Counted from the stretch's first letter, positions 23,004 to 35,981 are shown. The stretch is DNA of 64,000 nucleotides from Turnera subulata (GCA_028386065.3 JAKUCV010000191.1:1-64000), one strand, 5' to 3'. Numbers and translations: made by a program. The notes: generated by a model from the letters alone, not told the origin.

Positions 23004-23936
23004 ATGCCGGAAGCGAAGCTAGGGTTCTTTGGCTTGCTCAGGCATTCTCTGAGTATTCCTTTCAAGAAACCAAACTTTATCGTCTTCACAATCCTAACCT
23101 ATCTCCCTTCGTTTTGTTTCCTTATTATGTATGAGACCCTCTTCCAGCATACCCTGATTCGTGCAGGAAAAATTTTGCAGGACACTCCTGCTGCCGATCT
23201 TCATCGTAATGTCTTTAGTGATAGTTTCCAAACACAAGTGGCTATAGAGAGAATGATTGGAGACATTCCTCTCAAGTTTCTTGCACTTTGTCTCCTGTAT
23301 CTTGGGATCCTATACTTCCTAGATCTCTTCAACACTATCGCTACTGTGGACATGGCATCAATAATCTACACCGAGGAGAGGGCCATGAGTCTATGGGATA
23401 TGCTATGTAGACTAGTCAAAGAAACAAGGGTAAAAGGTCCTCTGATCACATCTATTTGTGTTCTCCTGTTAGATTCTCTTCTACTATTTGGAATGGCCTC
23501 AGTTGCACCATACATTTACATCACATCAACAATTTTCTTCTCCATGCTTTTTTCTGTAATCTTCATAGCTTTTTTGGTAAAATACATGGAATGGAGCGCT
23601 ATATGGAACATGGGTATTCTCATTTCCATATTGGAAGATAAACAAGGGGATGTGGCACTAGTGGTCTCATCCTATCTAAGCAGAGACAGCAGGGGTTTTG
23701 GGCTAGTGCTGATGCTTGTTTTCTTTGCCTGGAATATTGCCCTCAGATTATCATCCCTCTATGTGGGGTGGACCAGAGGTGGAAGTGCAGTTGTGGTCAT
23801 AACAGGGCAAGTGGGTGCTATTTGTTTGACAAATGTGCTGAAATGGCTAATGTTTGTGGTTTATTTCTATGATTGCAAGGAGAAAAGCTTGAGGAAAAAG
23901 ATTGATGTGGAGGAGGCTAGCCCACCCGTTCAGTGA
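23004..23936 (+). CDS. Multipass membrane protein of unknown function
   Basis: Intronless ORF of 310 residues beginning MPEAKLGFFGLLRHSLSIPF. Hydrophobic segments lie near residues 24-45, 88-112, 145-168, 172-195, 230-252 and 265-290, so about six membrane spans are likely. Between spans are polar loops including TVDMASIIYTEERAMS and YMEWSAIWNMGILISILED. The C-terminus is a charged cytosolic-type tail (KEKSLRKKIDVEE). I recognise it as one of a group of plant integral membrane proteins found in several copies per genome and described only as uncharacterised. No catalytic motif is visible. The gene stands alone: KUP is over 5 kb away in the opposite orientation and CNGC is 620 bp downstream on the same strand. 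Confidence 0.8.
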   Translation: MPEAKLGFFGLLRHSLSIPFKKPNFIVFTILTYLPSFCFLIMYETLFQHTLIRAGKILQDTPAADLHRNVFSDSFQTQVAIERMIGDIPLKFLALCLLYLGILYFLDLFNTIATVDMASIIYTEERAMSLWDMLCRLVKETRVKGPLITSICVLLLDSLLLFGMASVAPYIYITSTIFFSMLFSVIFIAFLVKYMEWSAIWNMGILISILEDKQGDVALVVSSYLSRDSRGFGLVLMLVFFAWNIALRLSSLYVGWTRGGSAVVVITGQVGAICLTNVLKWLMFVVYFYDCKEKSLRKKIDVEEASPPVQ

Positions 23937-24555
23937 CATGGCTTTAATAAATGTTCTTTTTTTTTTTTTTCCCTTGTTCAGAAGAGCTTTGATATATGTA
24001 GCAACATATGCATAGAGACCAATTCATCTTGCAAAATCAGATGCTTTAAATCAATGTATTGATTTGAACAAAAAAGAAAATCAATGTATATTCCAATTGG
24101 ACAAATTGGACCAGTCCACCTTGCAATATAAATACTATGTATGCAATTTTTTGTTTGCCCTGGCGAATTTAATTAACTATTAAATCTTGTTTCATAAGTT
24201 GAAAGAGGTAAAAATTTAGAAACCAAAGAACACAATAGGAAAAAAAGAAAAATCTTTTTGACCGATTTTTTAGTGAAGAATTGGAACTGAAACGGGCCCA
24301 ATGGGGCAGTGTGGGTTTTTGACATCTAGCCTAAAACGGGCCAAAGCCCAAAGGACTTTGATTTTGTTATTTCCGTTTTTTGCCCTCAATAAATTGGTTC
24401 TCTTCACTCCCCGAATCAATCTCCCGCCCTCCCATTTCCCCAAATTCCCGCGAAAATCGCGTCCGCCACTCTCAACCAGACAAACCACCAAACAACACTT
24501 TCCCTTTCCCCAAGCGGAAACCGTCGGGGAACCGCCATGGGAGGAGGACAACAAG
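23937..24555. other. Spacer and 5' leader of CNGC
   Basis: Contains the 3' UTR of the preceding gene and GGGCCCAA/AGCCCAAA words at 24294-24351, which resemble site II promoter elements. An ATG at 24301 is in frame with CNGC (see findings). Confidence 0.45.
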
Positions 24556-27500
24556 ATGGCTCGTTTCATCCACACCCAGACCTCCAAGTTCAACAACTTC
24601 CGGCGGCGCCACCGCACCCACCAGCTCCGGATCCCGGCGGTGTCGGTGGAGAACAACCCGCTCCACATCCTATGGCAGTACCAGATCCTGGACCCGGACA
24701 GCGACATCGTCTACTACTGGAACCACGTCTTCCTCATCACCTCCATCGTCTCCCTCTTCATCGACCCCCTCTACTTCTTCCTCCCTTACGTCCTCCCCAC
24801 CGACAACATCTGCTTCACCAACGACCGCGGCCTCGCCGTCCTCATCACCTACTTCCGCTCCATCGGCGACCTCTTCTTCTGCCTCCACATCGCCATGAAG
24901 TTCCGCACCGCCTTTGTCGCCCCGAGCTCCCGCGTCTTCGGCCGCGGCGAGCTCGTCATGGACGCCCAAGAGATCGCCCAGCGCTACATTCGGTCCGATT
25001 TCCTCATCGATATCGCCGCCGCTCTCCCTCTCCCACAAGTAACCTTCTTTTAGCTAGAAATATTCACTTTTTCATTAAAAAGATTGGAAATTTAATCGAA
25101 ATTTTTATGCGAATTTTTTGGGTTGCAGATTGTGATTTGGTTTGTGGTTCCAGCAACGAAGAATAATAGCACGGATCACGCCAATAGCACACTCTCTCTA
25201 ATTGTTCTTATACAATATATTCCAAGATTGTTCGTTATCTTCCCTTTGCATTCGCGGATTAATAAGAGCACAGGTTTTATTGCCAAGACAGCTTGGGCTG
25301 GGGCAGCATATAATCTTGTTCTTTATATTCTTGCCAGTCATGTAAGAGCCAGGTTTACTGCTGCTTTTTTTTTTTTTTGTTTGGTCTGTTTTAAAGATTA
25401 CCTTCTTTTGTCTGCCATGGACAAAAAATTGCCAATTGTTAGAAAGTCACCCGCTGGGTGGTTTTGATGCAGACATTAGGAGCTTCTTGGTACCTCTTGT
25501 CCCTGAACCGGCAATTCTATTGTTGGAAATCGGAATGTTCCAAGGAGAACCAGTCGGGAAAACTAGGTTGCATTCATGGCTTCTTAGACTGCAGTAATCT
25601 CGGACGAATAGAACGCCAGATATGGAGGAACGTTACTGATATTCCTGTAATTTGTAGTCCATATAATGCCAATACTACGTTTAAGTTTGGGATATTCGCT
25701 GATGCATTCACTAATTATGTTGCTTCTACAACTTTTGTTGAGAAGTACTTGTACTGTCTCTGGTGGGGCTTAAGAAATTTAAGGTATGCTTTGCCTCGGC
25801 CGTAGATAGTTTATGCTTGCAACTTTGTTCCTTTTCTCTTCTTTTTTCAATTATTTCTCAATAATTCTTTGGAATCTGTCGTGGTGTGATGCCAGTATAT
25901 ATTTGTTGCTTCTGGCAGCTCCTATGCACAGACTTTGGAGACAAGTATTTTTCTGGGTGAGAATGTGTTCTGCGCTTTCATCTGCATCCTCGGTTTAGTT
26001 TTATCGGCGCAGCTAATTGGCAACATGCAGGTACCATATGCTACCACTTGTCAGGAAGTTTTAATTGCAATTTAGTTGCAGTTCTTGTTGGCTATTTGGA
26101 ATTTTAATGGGATTTTTGGTCCATGTACTCGCCCCCTTTTTTAAATGTGGTCATTGTACCAAAATTTTCATGGATTTTGGTCCTTGTACTATCTTACCAC
26201 AAGCTTACTTCATTTCACTTGTAGTATACACTTTTGGTTCATTTTGTTGTGTATGTGACCGTCTCATATTTTGTCCAAAATTTGTTGGCAAATCAAGGTT
26301 ATAATGATAGTGACTTGCATAATTTTGGCTTAATTATTTGTATTGTTTCCATCTTAAAGACCAATCTGCAATCTATGTCGGTAAGAGTTGAAGAGTGGAG
26401 AATTAAGCGGAGAGATACAGAAGAATGGATGAGGCATCGCCAGTTACCTGAAGATCTGCAAGAACGTGTTCGTCGCTCCGTTCAGCACAAATGGCTTGCT
26501 ACTAGGGGAGTTCATGAAGAATCTATATTGCGCTCATTGCCTTTGGATCTGCGGAGAGGAATTCAGCGACATCTGTGTCTAGCACTTGTCCGTCGTGTAA
26601 GTTACTTGGATATAGTTGTCGTGACGCATCATTTGTTCTTGAAATATCGTAGAATATGGCAATTGAAGGAGGAGGTCTCTTTTTCTTTCCTAGGCTATCA
26701 TTTCGTCATCCAAGGTTATTCTACTAGCATGAATAGCTTACATATTTATTTCTGGTTTAGTTGAAGTTCTGTTCATCTTCCCAAGAATCCTTTCTCCGAG
26801 TATTTGTCGTTCAACACCTTTCATGTATATATTAAGTTCAGTTTCTATATCCTATGCAGACTCCTGTCGATAGTCTGGCTTTAAATCATTTTTGACTTGT
26901 GAGACACTGCTATTTTCCTGGTTACATCAAAGGGTTGTTTTCTAAATCTAAGCTTCATCCTGTCATTCTTCAGGTCCCATTTTTCTCACAGATGGATGAC
27001 CAGCTACTTGATGCCATATGCGAACGCCTAGTCTCATCATTGTGTACCGAGGGAACCTACTTATTTCAGGAGGGAGATCCAGTAAACGAGATGCTGTTTA
27101 TCATTAGGGGGCAACTGGAGAGCTCAACGACTAATGGAGGAAGAGCAGGATTCTTCAACTGCATCACCCTTAGACCTGGAGAGTTCTGTGGTGAAGAGCT
27201 ACTGACATGGGCCTTAATGCCCCAGTCTACTGCAAACCTGCCTACTTCAACGCGGACCGTTAAAGCCATTTCTGAAGTTGAGGCTTTTGCCCTTCAAGCT
27301 GATGATCTTTACTTTGTTGCACACCAATTCAAAAGACTTCAGAGCAAGAAATTGCAACATGCTTTCAGGTACTATTCACAGCAGTGGAGGACATGGGGCA
27401 CTTGCTTGATACAATCTGGCTGGAGAAGGTATAAAAAGAGGAAACTGGCAAAGGAATTGGCTTCGCAAAATGATTTTGGCTACTTCACAGTCTCTGAAGA

Positions 27501-27747
27501 AGAGTATGACTTCCAGGATGCGATGGCAGATAACAAAGATGATGAAGAGACTGGTCAGAGGTCGGCAACTGATGGTGGAAATAATGTCCAGCATCTTGGA
27601 GCCACAATCTTGGCTTCAAAATTTGCTGCAAATACTAAAAAAGGGAACCAACAGAAAGATCAAGCTGCTGGTTCTGCTTCCGCTTCTTCCAGCTTGAAGA
27701 TGCCCCAGTTGTTTAAACCAAACGAACCTGATTTCTTTGCAGACTGA
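24556..27747 (+). CDS. CNGC: Cyclic nucleotide-gated cation channel (group III, CNGC15/17-like), six exons
   Basis: Exons 24556-25038, 25129-25341, 25473-25783, 25919-26030, 26360-26596 and 26974-27747, all GT-AG and in phase, give 709 residues. A short cytosolic N-terminus is followed by six transmembrane segments (S1 near YYWNHVFLITSIVSLFIDPL; PSSRVFGRGELV before S3) and a pore region ending YCLWWGLRNLSSYAQTL. The C-linker LIGNMQTNLQSM...RRDTEEWMRHRQLP leads to a cyclic-nucleotide-binding domain (VPFFSQMDDQLLDAIC, EGDPVNEMLFIIRG, GEFCGEELLTWAL). Then come YYSQQWRTW and an IQ motif (IQSGWRRYKKRK) for calmodulin. The end MPQLFKPNEPDF is typical of the family. These channels pass Ca2+ and other cations in development, nodulation or immunity. 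The start was chosen to give a normal length; a longer in-frame N-terminus is possible. Confidence 0.93.
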
Positions 27748-28800
27748 GAGAGACCTAGTTAGCAAAAAGTAATCCAAATTACTTGAAAGAAAAGAAAACT
27801 TTAGGTATCTGTATAAGCAATTTTGTAAAGCTGTTACTGGTGTTATAGTGTTGATAATCAGATGATTTAATTTAATGACTTTTATCGGCTAGTCAAGGAA
27901 ATTGTTTCACGACTTTCAATTACTGAGCCGGAGTGAATAAGCTGGTAAATTAAGGCGGGTAACCATGCACATATATTAAACGTCGTTCGTTCGGCTATCT
28001 ACTTGGGCTGCCATTTAAGGCCCTGTTCTTGTGTAAATGTTTCCCATTAAAGTATCTCAGTGCTAAAAAAACATACAAATCGTTAATGCTGAGGGGCTAG
28101 CTGGGCTCTATCATCCAAACAGCATTTTGCCCCCGCTCCACCAATGCATATGGGCATAATGGCCATAAGATGAAATTAAGTCGTTTGGCTATTTACTTGG
28201 GTTGTCAACTTTTTACCATCCTATACATATAACTCTGCGAGAAAGTGTCTATATGCAAGAGACATAAACACCCACTGTTCCCCCATATAAGATATTTTAG
28301 GTTTCTGGGTTTGTTTCTAAAGATAAGAACTTTTAAGTTTTTGAGTTTGTTTAAAAACTGTAAAACTGTTGAGAGTATCAATGAACATTGATTTAACTTA
28401 TCCTATATTTATCCTTTATCTAATTAGTCAAATAATCTATAATAATTACTGTTTTTATGAAAAATACAAAGGTTAAATTGATCACAATATTAAACTTGTT
28501 AATGAAATTACAAAGCTATCGAATCTTATATTGAGTTCCCACAAAAAAAAAAGAAAAAAATCTTATATTGAGAAACAAAGGGAGCAGTAGATAGTAGATA
28601 CTACTTTTGTTGAATCATGTAGATAATGTGTGCCCGAACCGAGTTATTATTAGTTAGTAACTCACTGGACCCGTATAAGTTGTAACTATAATGTGATTGA
28701 CCTTTTCTTCAACTGCAAAGCTCATCTAACCCTATACAAGCATTCAAACAGAACTCCAATAAACACTTTCAGTTTCAAGTACTTTTCAGTTTCCTGCACT
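27748..28800. other. Spacer between CNGC and ALDH
   Basis: AT-rich, no gene seen. It should hold the CNGC 3' UTR on the left and the ALDH promoter on the right. Confidence 0.5.
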
Positions 28801-31800
28801 ATGGCCACTCGAAAACTCTCTTCTCTCCTTTCTCTTTCTTCCAGTTTTGCCACTTCTTCACGTTCTTTAGGTAATAGCAGGCGTTTTTTTGATATGTTTA
28901 ATGTGTTTAATCAAGTTCTTTTCCATGTATAGGCTGTCTGATTGTCTAAATATAGATGTAAAACTCTTGCAGTGCTTGTGATTCATGATCAGGGATTTCT
29001 TTTTTTTTTTTTTTTCTGATCTTAAATGCAGTGCTTGATGAGAGACATTTCAATATTGGCAACTCTAGTTATTATCATTGTATCGGCCAGTAGTTTAGAT
29101 TATTCATCACTTGAATATCAAAATTCTATCTACAATGTTAATGATTAACAGCATCTTTTCAGGCCGATTTTCTTCAGTCTGGCAAAGAGGGTTTTCTGCT
29201 ACCACTCCACGAAATGAGGGATCAAGCGCTCCTGCGAAGATAGAGTATAACCAAATCCTAATCAATGGAAAATTTGTGGATGCAGCTTCTGGTTAGTCTC
29301 CTATTCTGATAAAAAAAGCAAAACTTTGCTTGGTGAGACTAGCATTGTTATACTTCGATCAATATTGTACAAGCACTACATTGTCATTGTCGTTAATGTG
29401 TTAGCTCTTGTCTTGCCATGAAACTAATTTATCAAAATCTTGTGTAATAAGGGAAAACATTTCCCACCTTGGATCCCAGGACAGGAGAGGTAATTGCTCA
29501 GGTTGCCGAAGGTGATCAGGAAGATATAAACCGTGCTGTTGCTGCAGCTCGCACAGCATTTGATGTAGGACCATGGCCCAAAATGACACCTTATGTAAGA
29601 ATGTTCTCTTTTGTTCTTCCTTTTCTTTTCCTCTAATCTTTCAATTTACATTTTTCTTTTCTTTGAGGAATTAAGTGAAAAGTGTTTGTCTTAATACTCT
29701 GTGGAATATACACAGGAAAGATCTTGCATACTGTTGCGGTTTGCTGATTTGCTTGAAAAGCACATCGATGAAATTTCTGCACTAGAAACTTGGGATAGCG
29801 GTAAACCTTATGAGCAGGTCGCAAAAATTGAAATACCTATGGTGATACGCTTGATGCGATATTATGCTGGTGCGAATAATGAAATCCTCCTCTGGTTCGT
29901 ACTTTTGTTTGATATTTTCTGAAGGCATTAAAATTCTAAGGTTTATTTATCTCTGTGCACGGCAGGGTGGGCGGACAAGATTCATGGTCTTACACTTCCA
30001 GCCGATGGACCGTACCATGCACAAACCCTGCACGAACCCATTGGTGTTGCAGGTCAGATTATTCCATGGAATTTTCCACTGCTTATGTATGCCTGGAAAA
30101 TTGGCCCTGCATTGGCTTGTGCTAATACAGTTGTCATGAAGACTGCAGAGCAGACACCACTGTCTGCTCTTTATGTGACAAACCTCTTGCATGAGGTAAA
30201 TTTAACACCTAGTAGTTAGTCTCAGCGCCAAAAAAGCAATGCATATCATCTATTCAGTATTGGATTACACTCTCCGCTTTGGGGATTCAAAGGAAAAAAC
30301 AGTTTTTGGTTGTCTAACTAGAATCATTGGTGCATTTCCTGGTTCAGGAGGGTTAAGAAAGGAAGAAATTGATAACTGATTAGTTTTGAGATGTTTTTTA
30401 ATACTAACATATTCTATGTGACAGGCTGGGCTTCCTCCTGGTGTTGTAAATGTTGTTCCCGGATATGGTCATACCGCTGGAGAAGCTCTAAGCTCCCATA
30501 TGCTTGTTGACAAGGTGTTGTAAAAGTTCTATTGAACTTTTTTAGTCTTTCCTTTGCGGAAGCCTGCAGGACTATAACTTGCTAATACCTCTCTTGCAGA
30601 TTGCTTTCACAGGATCAACAGAAACTGGTCGTGCAGTACTTGAAATGGCTTCAAAAAGCAATCTCAAACCAGTGACTTTAGAGCTTGGAGGAAAGTCTCC
30701 TTTCATTGTGTGCGAGGATGCTAACGTTGATCTAGCCGTGGAGACCGCACATTTTGCATTGTTCTTTAACCAGGTTTGTGCACTGAAAACGTACATTGTT
30801 AGAACAGATAAGGTTTCTCCTTCTACAAAATTTTGGTGTTAATGTCTAAGCTTTGACTTCGTTCTTGCAGGGCCAGTGTTGCTGTGCTGGGTCTCGCACA
30901 TTTGTCCATGAACGCCTATATGATGAATTTGTAGAGAAAGCCACGAATCGAGCTATGAAACGTGTAGTTGGAGATCCTTTCCAGAAAGGGGTTGAACAAG
31001 GTCCGCAGGTAGTCTTTCCTCGAGAATAGATCTTTTTGTGTAGTCCCTCCTACATTGATTCAGGAAAAAGAAATGTCTGAAGACTAGGATATGACTCTAA
31101 CTAGAATGATTATCCTGTTCCCAGTCCTCCTTCCACCATTTTCTCCTCGGGAATCTTTGATAGGCTTTTTGAATCTAACCATCACATCTAACTTAATAAC
31201 ACCACCTTTTTCTTGTGAATTTTGTGAGTTATGTAGATCGATGAGGCGCAATTCAACAAGATTCTGAATTACATAAGGTCTGGCGTTGATACTGGTGCCA
31301 CACTTCAAACTGGAGGAGAAAGATTTGGTTCTAAGGGCTTTTATGTTCAACCAACCGTTTTCTCGGATGTCAAGGTACAGTTAGTGTCTACTCATGTACA
31401 AGGAACTACAAACTTGAGAAGAAAAGTGCAGAACACAGAAAATGGTTCATCTAAATTGATTTTGTGGTAATTAGGATGACATGTTGATAGCTAAGGATGA
31501 GATCTTTGGGCCTGTGCAGAGCATCTTAAAATTCAAGTAAGCTATCATCCCATTTCGCATTATTGGCAATGTTTTCATCTGGCACTTGGGTTGATTTTCA
31601 AGTTTTTAATGCATGACAGGGATCTCGATGAGGTGATCCGAAGGGCAAATGCAAGTCACTATGGGTTGGCAGCCGGAGTTTTCACTAGGAACATGGACAC
31701 TGCCAACACCCTCACTCGTGCATTGCGTTGTGGCTCTGTATGGATCAACTGCTTCGATGTGTTTGATGCTGCAATTCCTTTTGGTGGATATAAGATGAGT

Positions 31801-31893
31801 GGGTTTGGCAGAGAAAAGGGGATTTATAGCCTAAGCAATTACTTGCAAGTTAAGGCTGTTGTTACTCCTTTGAACAACCCAGCATGGTTATAA
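28801..31893 (+). CDS. ALDH2B: Mitochondrial aldehyde dehydrogenase, family 2B, eleven exons
   Basis: Exons 28801-28870, 29163-29291, 29452-29594, 29716-29869, 29966-30195, 30425-30514, 30600-30773, 30871-31008, 31237-31374, 31475-31536 and 31620-31893, all GT-AG and phase-consistent, give 533 residues. The N-terminus ([20 protein letters not shown]) is rich in Ser, Arg and hydrophobics as expected for a mitochondrial targeting peptide. The NAD-binding FTGSTETGR is present. The general base is Glu300 in TLELGGKSP, and the nucleophile is Cys334 (middle Cys of GQCCCAGSR), 34 residues later as in human ALDH2. The C-terminal [13 protein letters not shown] is also intact. The enzyme oxidises acetaldehyde and other aldehydes to acids with NAD+. 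Plant members include the maize fertility restorer RF2A. All key residues are intact, so it is probably active. Confidence 0.96.
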
Positions 31894-33075
31894 TCTTGCT
31901 CACAATTATTGCATTTCAGTCTCACTGTCACGAATGAGGTATTCTTTTTGTATGAAATGCATTATCATTAGCCCATATATTCCATGACATGTTTGCTTCA
32001 GAAGATTATGTATGTTAAGAAAAGCACATTTTCTTAGGTATTACTCCTCTGGGTCTTATAATTTGAATTGGCTTCTCTTCCTGTTGCAACTGGAACTTTG
32101 GTAAGAGGTTACCAAGTTGTTGGAGAAGCTGTATCAACTTGGTATCCCAATTTACCAAATTCTAGAATTTCCAGATTCCAAGGACAGGTTTGAATATAGA
32201 GAACAGGATCAGAAGTGAATTGGTTCAAGTGACCAGGATGTGTTTCTAACTGTTATCTAACTCTATCTAAGGCAACACAAACTGAAAGGAAGTTGTGTGT
32301 GGTTCGCCTCGGATTAAGTCAGTTTCTGAAATTTCCAGAAATTCAATAAGAAAACCAAGAACTTCAGGAGCACCTTCAATGATACCAGAACTCAATTCTT
32401 GACATGTTTATCAACTGTAACTCTTAACTATCAACAGGCATTAAAACACCGTATTACATTCTAATTAGGTAGGGAAAACAACTGATTTCCTTTAAGTATC
32501 AAGTAATTACAGAGGCCATATGTATACTTGATGACAGGCAACTTGTATAAGCAAGGGGTCTATCACTCCAGCTCGACAAAACACCCAATTCCCTACTTGG
32601 AAGGCTACGTATCCAGCATCTCCAGGATTATCCTGATAACAACAGGGATTAAACTACGTATTACATCAGTCGAAGCACAATTGGCTTCAGATGGATCATA
32701 CAATATTTAAATCAAAATAAGAAAACCAGCAAGTTACACCTCTTCCATCTTCTGCCACTGTTCCATCGAGCAACTTGATCATTTCTTAACACTTACTAAT
32801 GATTACGTTGATGAACTTGATAAAAAACCACCTTGTCACCCCATGGTTTGTGTGGAATTAGGTGGACACCCTCCGCCACCTCTCCAGTGACATGGAGAAC
32901 CATTCTTAAGCCTAATACTATTTATCTCATTAATAATACAGGGATAATATGCCTTCCGCTGATGAACTTTAGGAGGCAAATCAGCTGCTCAAACTAACGA
33001 TGAATAACTCATCAAATAGTTGAAGAAAGAATATCCTCCAAGACAAAAAAACAGGGCAAAAGTCTCTGGCCGGCT
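31894..33075. other. Convergent spacer between ALDH and the SPARK kinase
   Basis: Holds the 3' ends of both genes; no other gene recognised. Small ORFs such as 32528-32710 have no family resemblance. Confidence 0.5.
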
Positions 33076-35981
33076 TCAAGTGGAACATCTGTCAGGTGTC
33101 CTTTCAGGAGTTGAAGACTTTGCCCTAGTTGATACGTTTAGAGCCTCTTCTAATTTCAAGACTACTTGTTCCATGGTCGGTCGTTGCTGGTCAAGGGATG
33201 TGCATGACAATGCCAGTTGAAATGTTAGATCAAAAGCTTCTGCTGAGTACTCACCTTCCAGCTTTGGATCAACGAATTCAGCAATGCTGCCTCCTTTGAT
33301 CAATGATTTTGCCTGAGATGCAGAGACACGTATACATCAAGTTAAGCACGTTTTTCTGTAAACATTATAGTGGAAGAACCTGATGACAAAAGTTGGTTCC
33401 GACCATTTTATCCAGTGGCATTGGTCTCTTCAGATTCATATTGATGACCTTCCTCCCGGAAAGGATCTGTAGCAGAACTATTCCAAAGCTATAGACATCC
33501 CCTGATGAGTTGACTTTGTGGTTATTTTGATACTGAGGATCAACATAACCAAAAGTTCCTCTTACTTCTGAGCTGATGCAGGTCTGACCCAGGTCTATAA
33601 CCTTGGACAAACCAAAGTCTGAGAGCTTGGCTTCAAAGTTTGGCCCCAGAAGAATGTTTGTAGGCTGCAAAGGGGACAAAAGTCTTAGCTGACTGACCTT
33701 AATAAAGGCCTGCCTTCACATTCCTAACATGTCAACGAATTCAAGTGCCATTTCAAAGAATCAACAATATATGCCGTGCACCAAAGTCAGAAGTAAATCA
33801 GACATCGCTTGCAAAAGCTAAAGTTACACTTGATTCTCCAAGTTCAGGTATCTAGGTTCTATCTAATGTTACCCCAGATAATTTGTAGTTCCAGTCTCAG
33901 CACAAAGTTTGCAGGGAACTTTTAAACTATGATCATGCCGTCTCTTTCAGCTGCAATAACTTTGGAGCATAGTAGTTCTTTTATGTTTAGTTTACATGAT
34001 TATACATTTAAGTGTTGAACATTTGTAAGGTGACACAGACCTTGATATCACGGTGAACAATGCATCCTTCTGAATAAGTATGCAGAAACCAAAGACCTCG
34101 AGCACTATCAATTGCAATCTCTAGCCTTTGGATCCAAGACAGGATTCTATCCTTCCCTGTTGTGAACAAGATTTTATGTTCATGAGTTGTGGGTTTGACA
34201 AACAGCCAACTCAAATCTGGGAATGGAGCTAAGGGATTACCAAAAATCCACTGAGAGAGATTTCCATTGGGACACAGCTCGTAGATGAGAAAACATTCAT
34301 CTTCTCTAACACAGTATCCAAGCAAAGCAACAAGGTTTGGATGCCTAAGATGCGATAGGCTCGTGACTTCCCTGACAACAGTCTCTACACTTCCATCATT
34401 GATGATGTGCTTCACTGCAACATTCTGATTATTTGACAGCACCCCCTTATATACCTTTCCTGTCACATTGACCAAGCAAGAAATCAGGACTTCTAATGTA
34501 TCAATCACGAAATTGAAATGCATAAATTGTAATAAGGTATTCCATGAATTTGATACAACCTTTTCAAATAACTTTACGAATGTTATGTCTTACTGCATTA
34601 CTGCACTATGTGGATTCCACCATAATCATTAGGAACCTGTTGCTATGATTTTTGGTGAGATGATAAAAGGACACATTTGTGTGCACTGCATTTAAGAACT
34701 CACCAGCTGTTCCTTCACCGATGATATTCTTTTCATTCATATTCTTAGTGGCGAAATAGACCTCCTTGATTGGGATTTTTGGACATCGAGAATCCTTTAG
34801 TTGCAGATCCTTAAATGCTGTCATTATTCATCACCAGCACCAACATACATATTATCAAATACAACACTAGGTGAAAGGTCCAATGATCATGAGGGTATGG
34901 ATTACTGCTAAGCATACCAGTGTTACTCTTGTGAAGCTTTGGTCTACCACTTCTTCTTAAAGTAATGAACAGACTGATGGTTATTATTACAGTTGCAATC
35001 ACAGCAAGAACTCCAAGAAGAATCCAGGTACCTGCTTCCAATTAAAACTGCTTATGGTCAGATAAAAAGAAAATTCACAAATAAACATATGTTTACCGAA
35101 CCACTATGCCCAGATTTTCAAGTTCCTTAGCTGATGGAGAATCACCTTGGCTGATTTTTGGTTTAGTTTTGCTTTCTGCGTCTTCATTATCTGCAGGAAC
35201 CGAAGAACAGCAGGTGACCCCTAGATGAATTTTATTTGAGTTGCAATGCATATATGCTCTCAGAACAAGAATCAGCGTTTTTCTGCATGTCTAATAAGTT
35301 TGTATCAAGATACTTACTCATACTTTGATTTGCAAGGCATTTATTAATTCTTTGAAAGTAAGCCTTGTCATCAATCCTGAAACTTGTTAATGCTACCAGC
35401 ACCGCAAACCTGCAGATATAAACTTCAGAGCTTGGAGAATGCTCAGGCTTGATGGAATTGGAATGTACTCTTCCTATATCCTGCCAACTCTTCACGCAAG
35501 AACCACACAACTGTTTGGATGTTTCATCGGAACCCTCGAGTTTGCAATTCTCTGTTAATTCTTTCAGATTATCACCCAGGGTATCAGTAACATTTGCAAC
35601 AGAGAAGTCAGAACAGCCACCATGACCACTTGTCAGCTTCTTGATCCCACAACTGAAAATGTCTGCTTCAAGATTCTCCATTTTAGCCAAGCAACCACTT
35701 TGTTCACTGGCATTTAGGTATATTAATCCAGTTTTATTTGCCCTCAGGCCTAGACTATAGAGATATCCAGGAAATGCTGATCCACTGCAATTTTTGGGCA
35801 AGAACCCACCCCAATCTCCCTCTATCAGACTTGAGTTATAATTGGATAACAGATACTGAAAATCAAGGATACACTCCGTTTCAGAAGGCTGAGAAACAAC
35901 CAAACTGGAGGTGATCATGAAAACCAGAATGGAAATCTGAGTCCTACATGAACTAAGAAAATACAGGAAAGTTTTAGCCAT
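33076..35981 (-). CDS. SPARK-domain receptor-like kinase, eight coding exons
   Basis: Minus-strand exons: 35318-35981, 35146-35190, 34918-35031, 34704-34817, 34241-34459, 34041-34156, 33404-33664, 33076-33312; 589 residues. A signal peptide (MAKTFLYFLSSCRTQISILV) leads a Cys-rich ectodomain of about 190 residues (CILDFQYLLSNYNSS, GYLYSLGLRANKTGLIYLN, CGSCVKSWQDIG). This matches the SPARK domain of plant receptors such as RKF3 and At1g11050 types; ARK/KIN3 members act in arbuscular mycorrhiza. A transmembrane helix lies near 239-261. The kinase has a Gly loop (GEGTAGKVYKG), Lys in NVAVKHI, HRDIKPTNILL, DFGLSK and GTFGYVDPQY, so it should be active. A possible earlier ATG at 36008 would add nine residues. 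The 84-nt intron 34157-34240 is in frame and stop-free (see findings). The ligand cannot be inferred. Confidence 0.88.

Noticed and set aside
24380..24898. Ser/Thr/Pro-rich ORF of 172 codons and a 209-codon frame overlapping CNGC exon 1
   Set aside because: Shadow frames of the GC-rich CNGC first exon.
33365..33403. Extra residues after PLDKM in the SPARK kinase (VGTNFCHQ...)
   Set aside because: Joining at the GT right after ATG (33403-33402) to the exon at 33312 gives the conserved DKMAKSLIKGG; the longer reading is intron.
35101..35145. Longer second exon of the SPARK kinase ending at GGTAAAC
   Set aside because: It leaves the wrong phase for the transmembrane exon; the donor at 35145-35144 (AAG|GTGATT) restores it.
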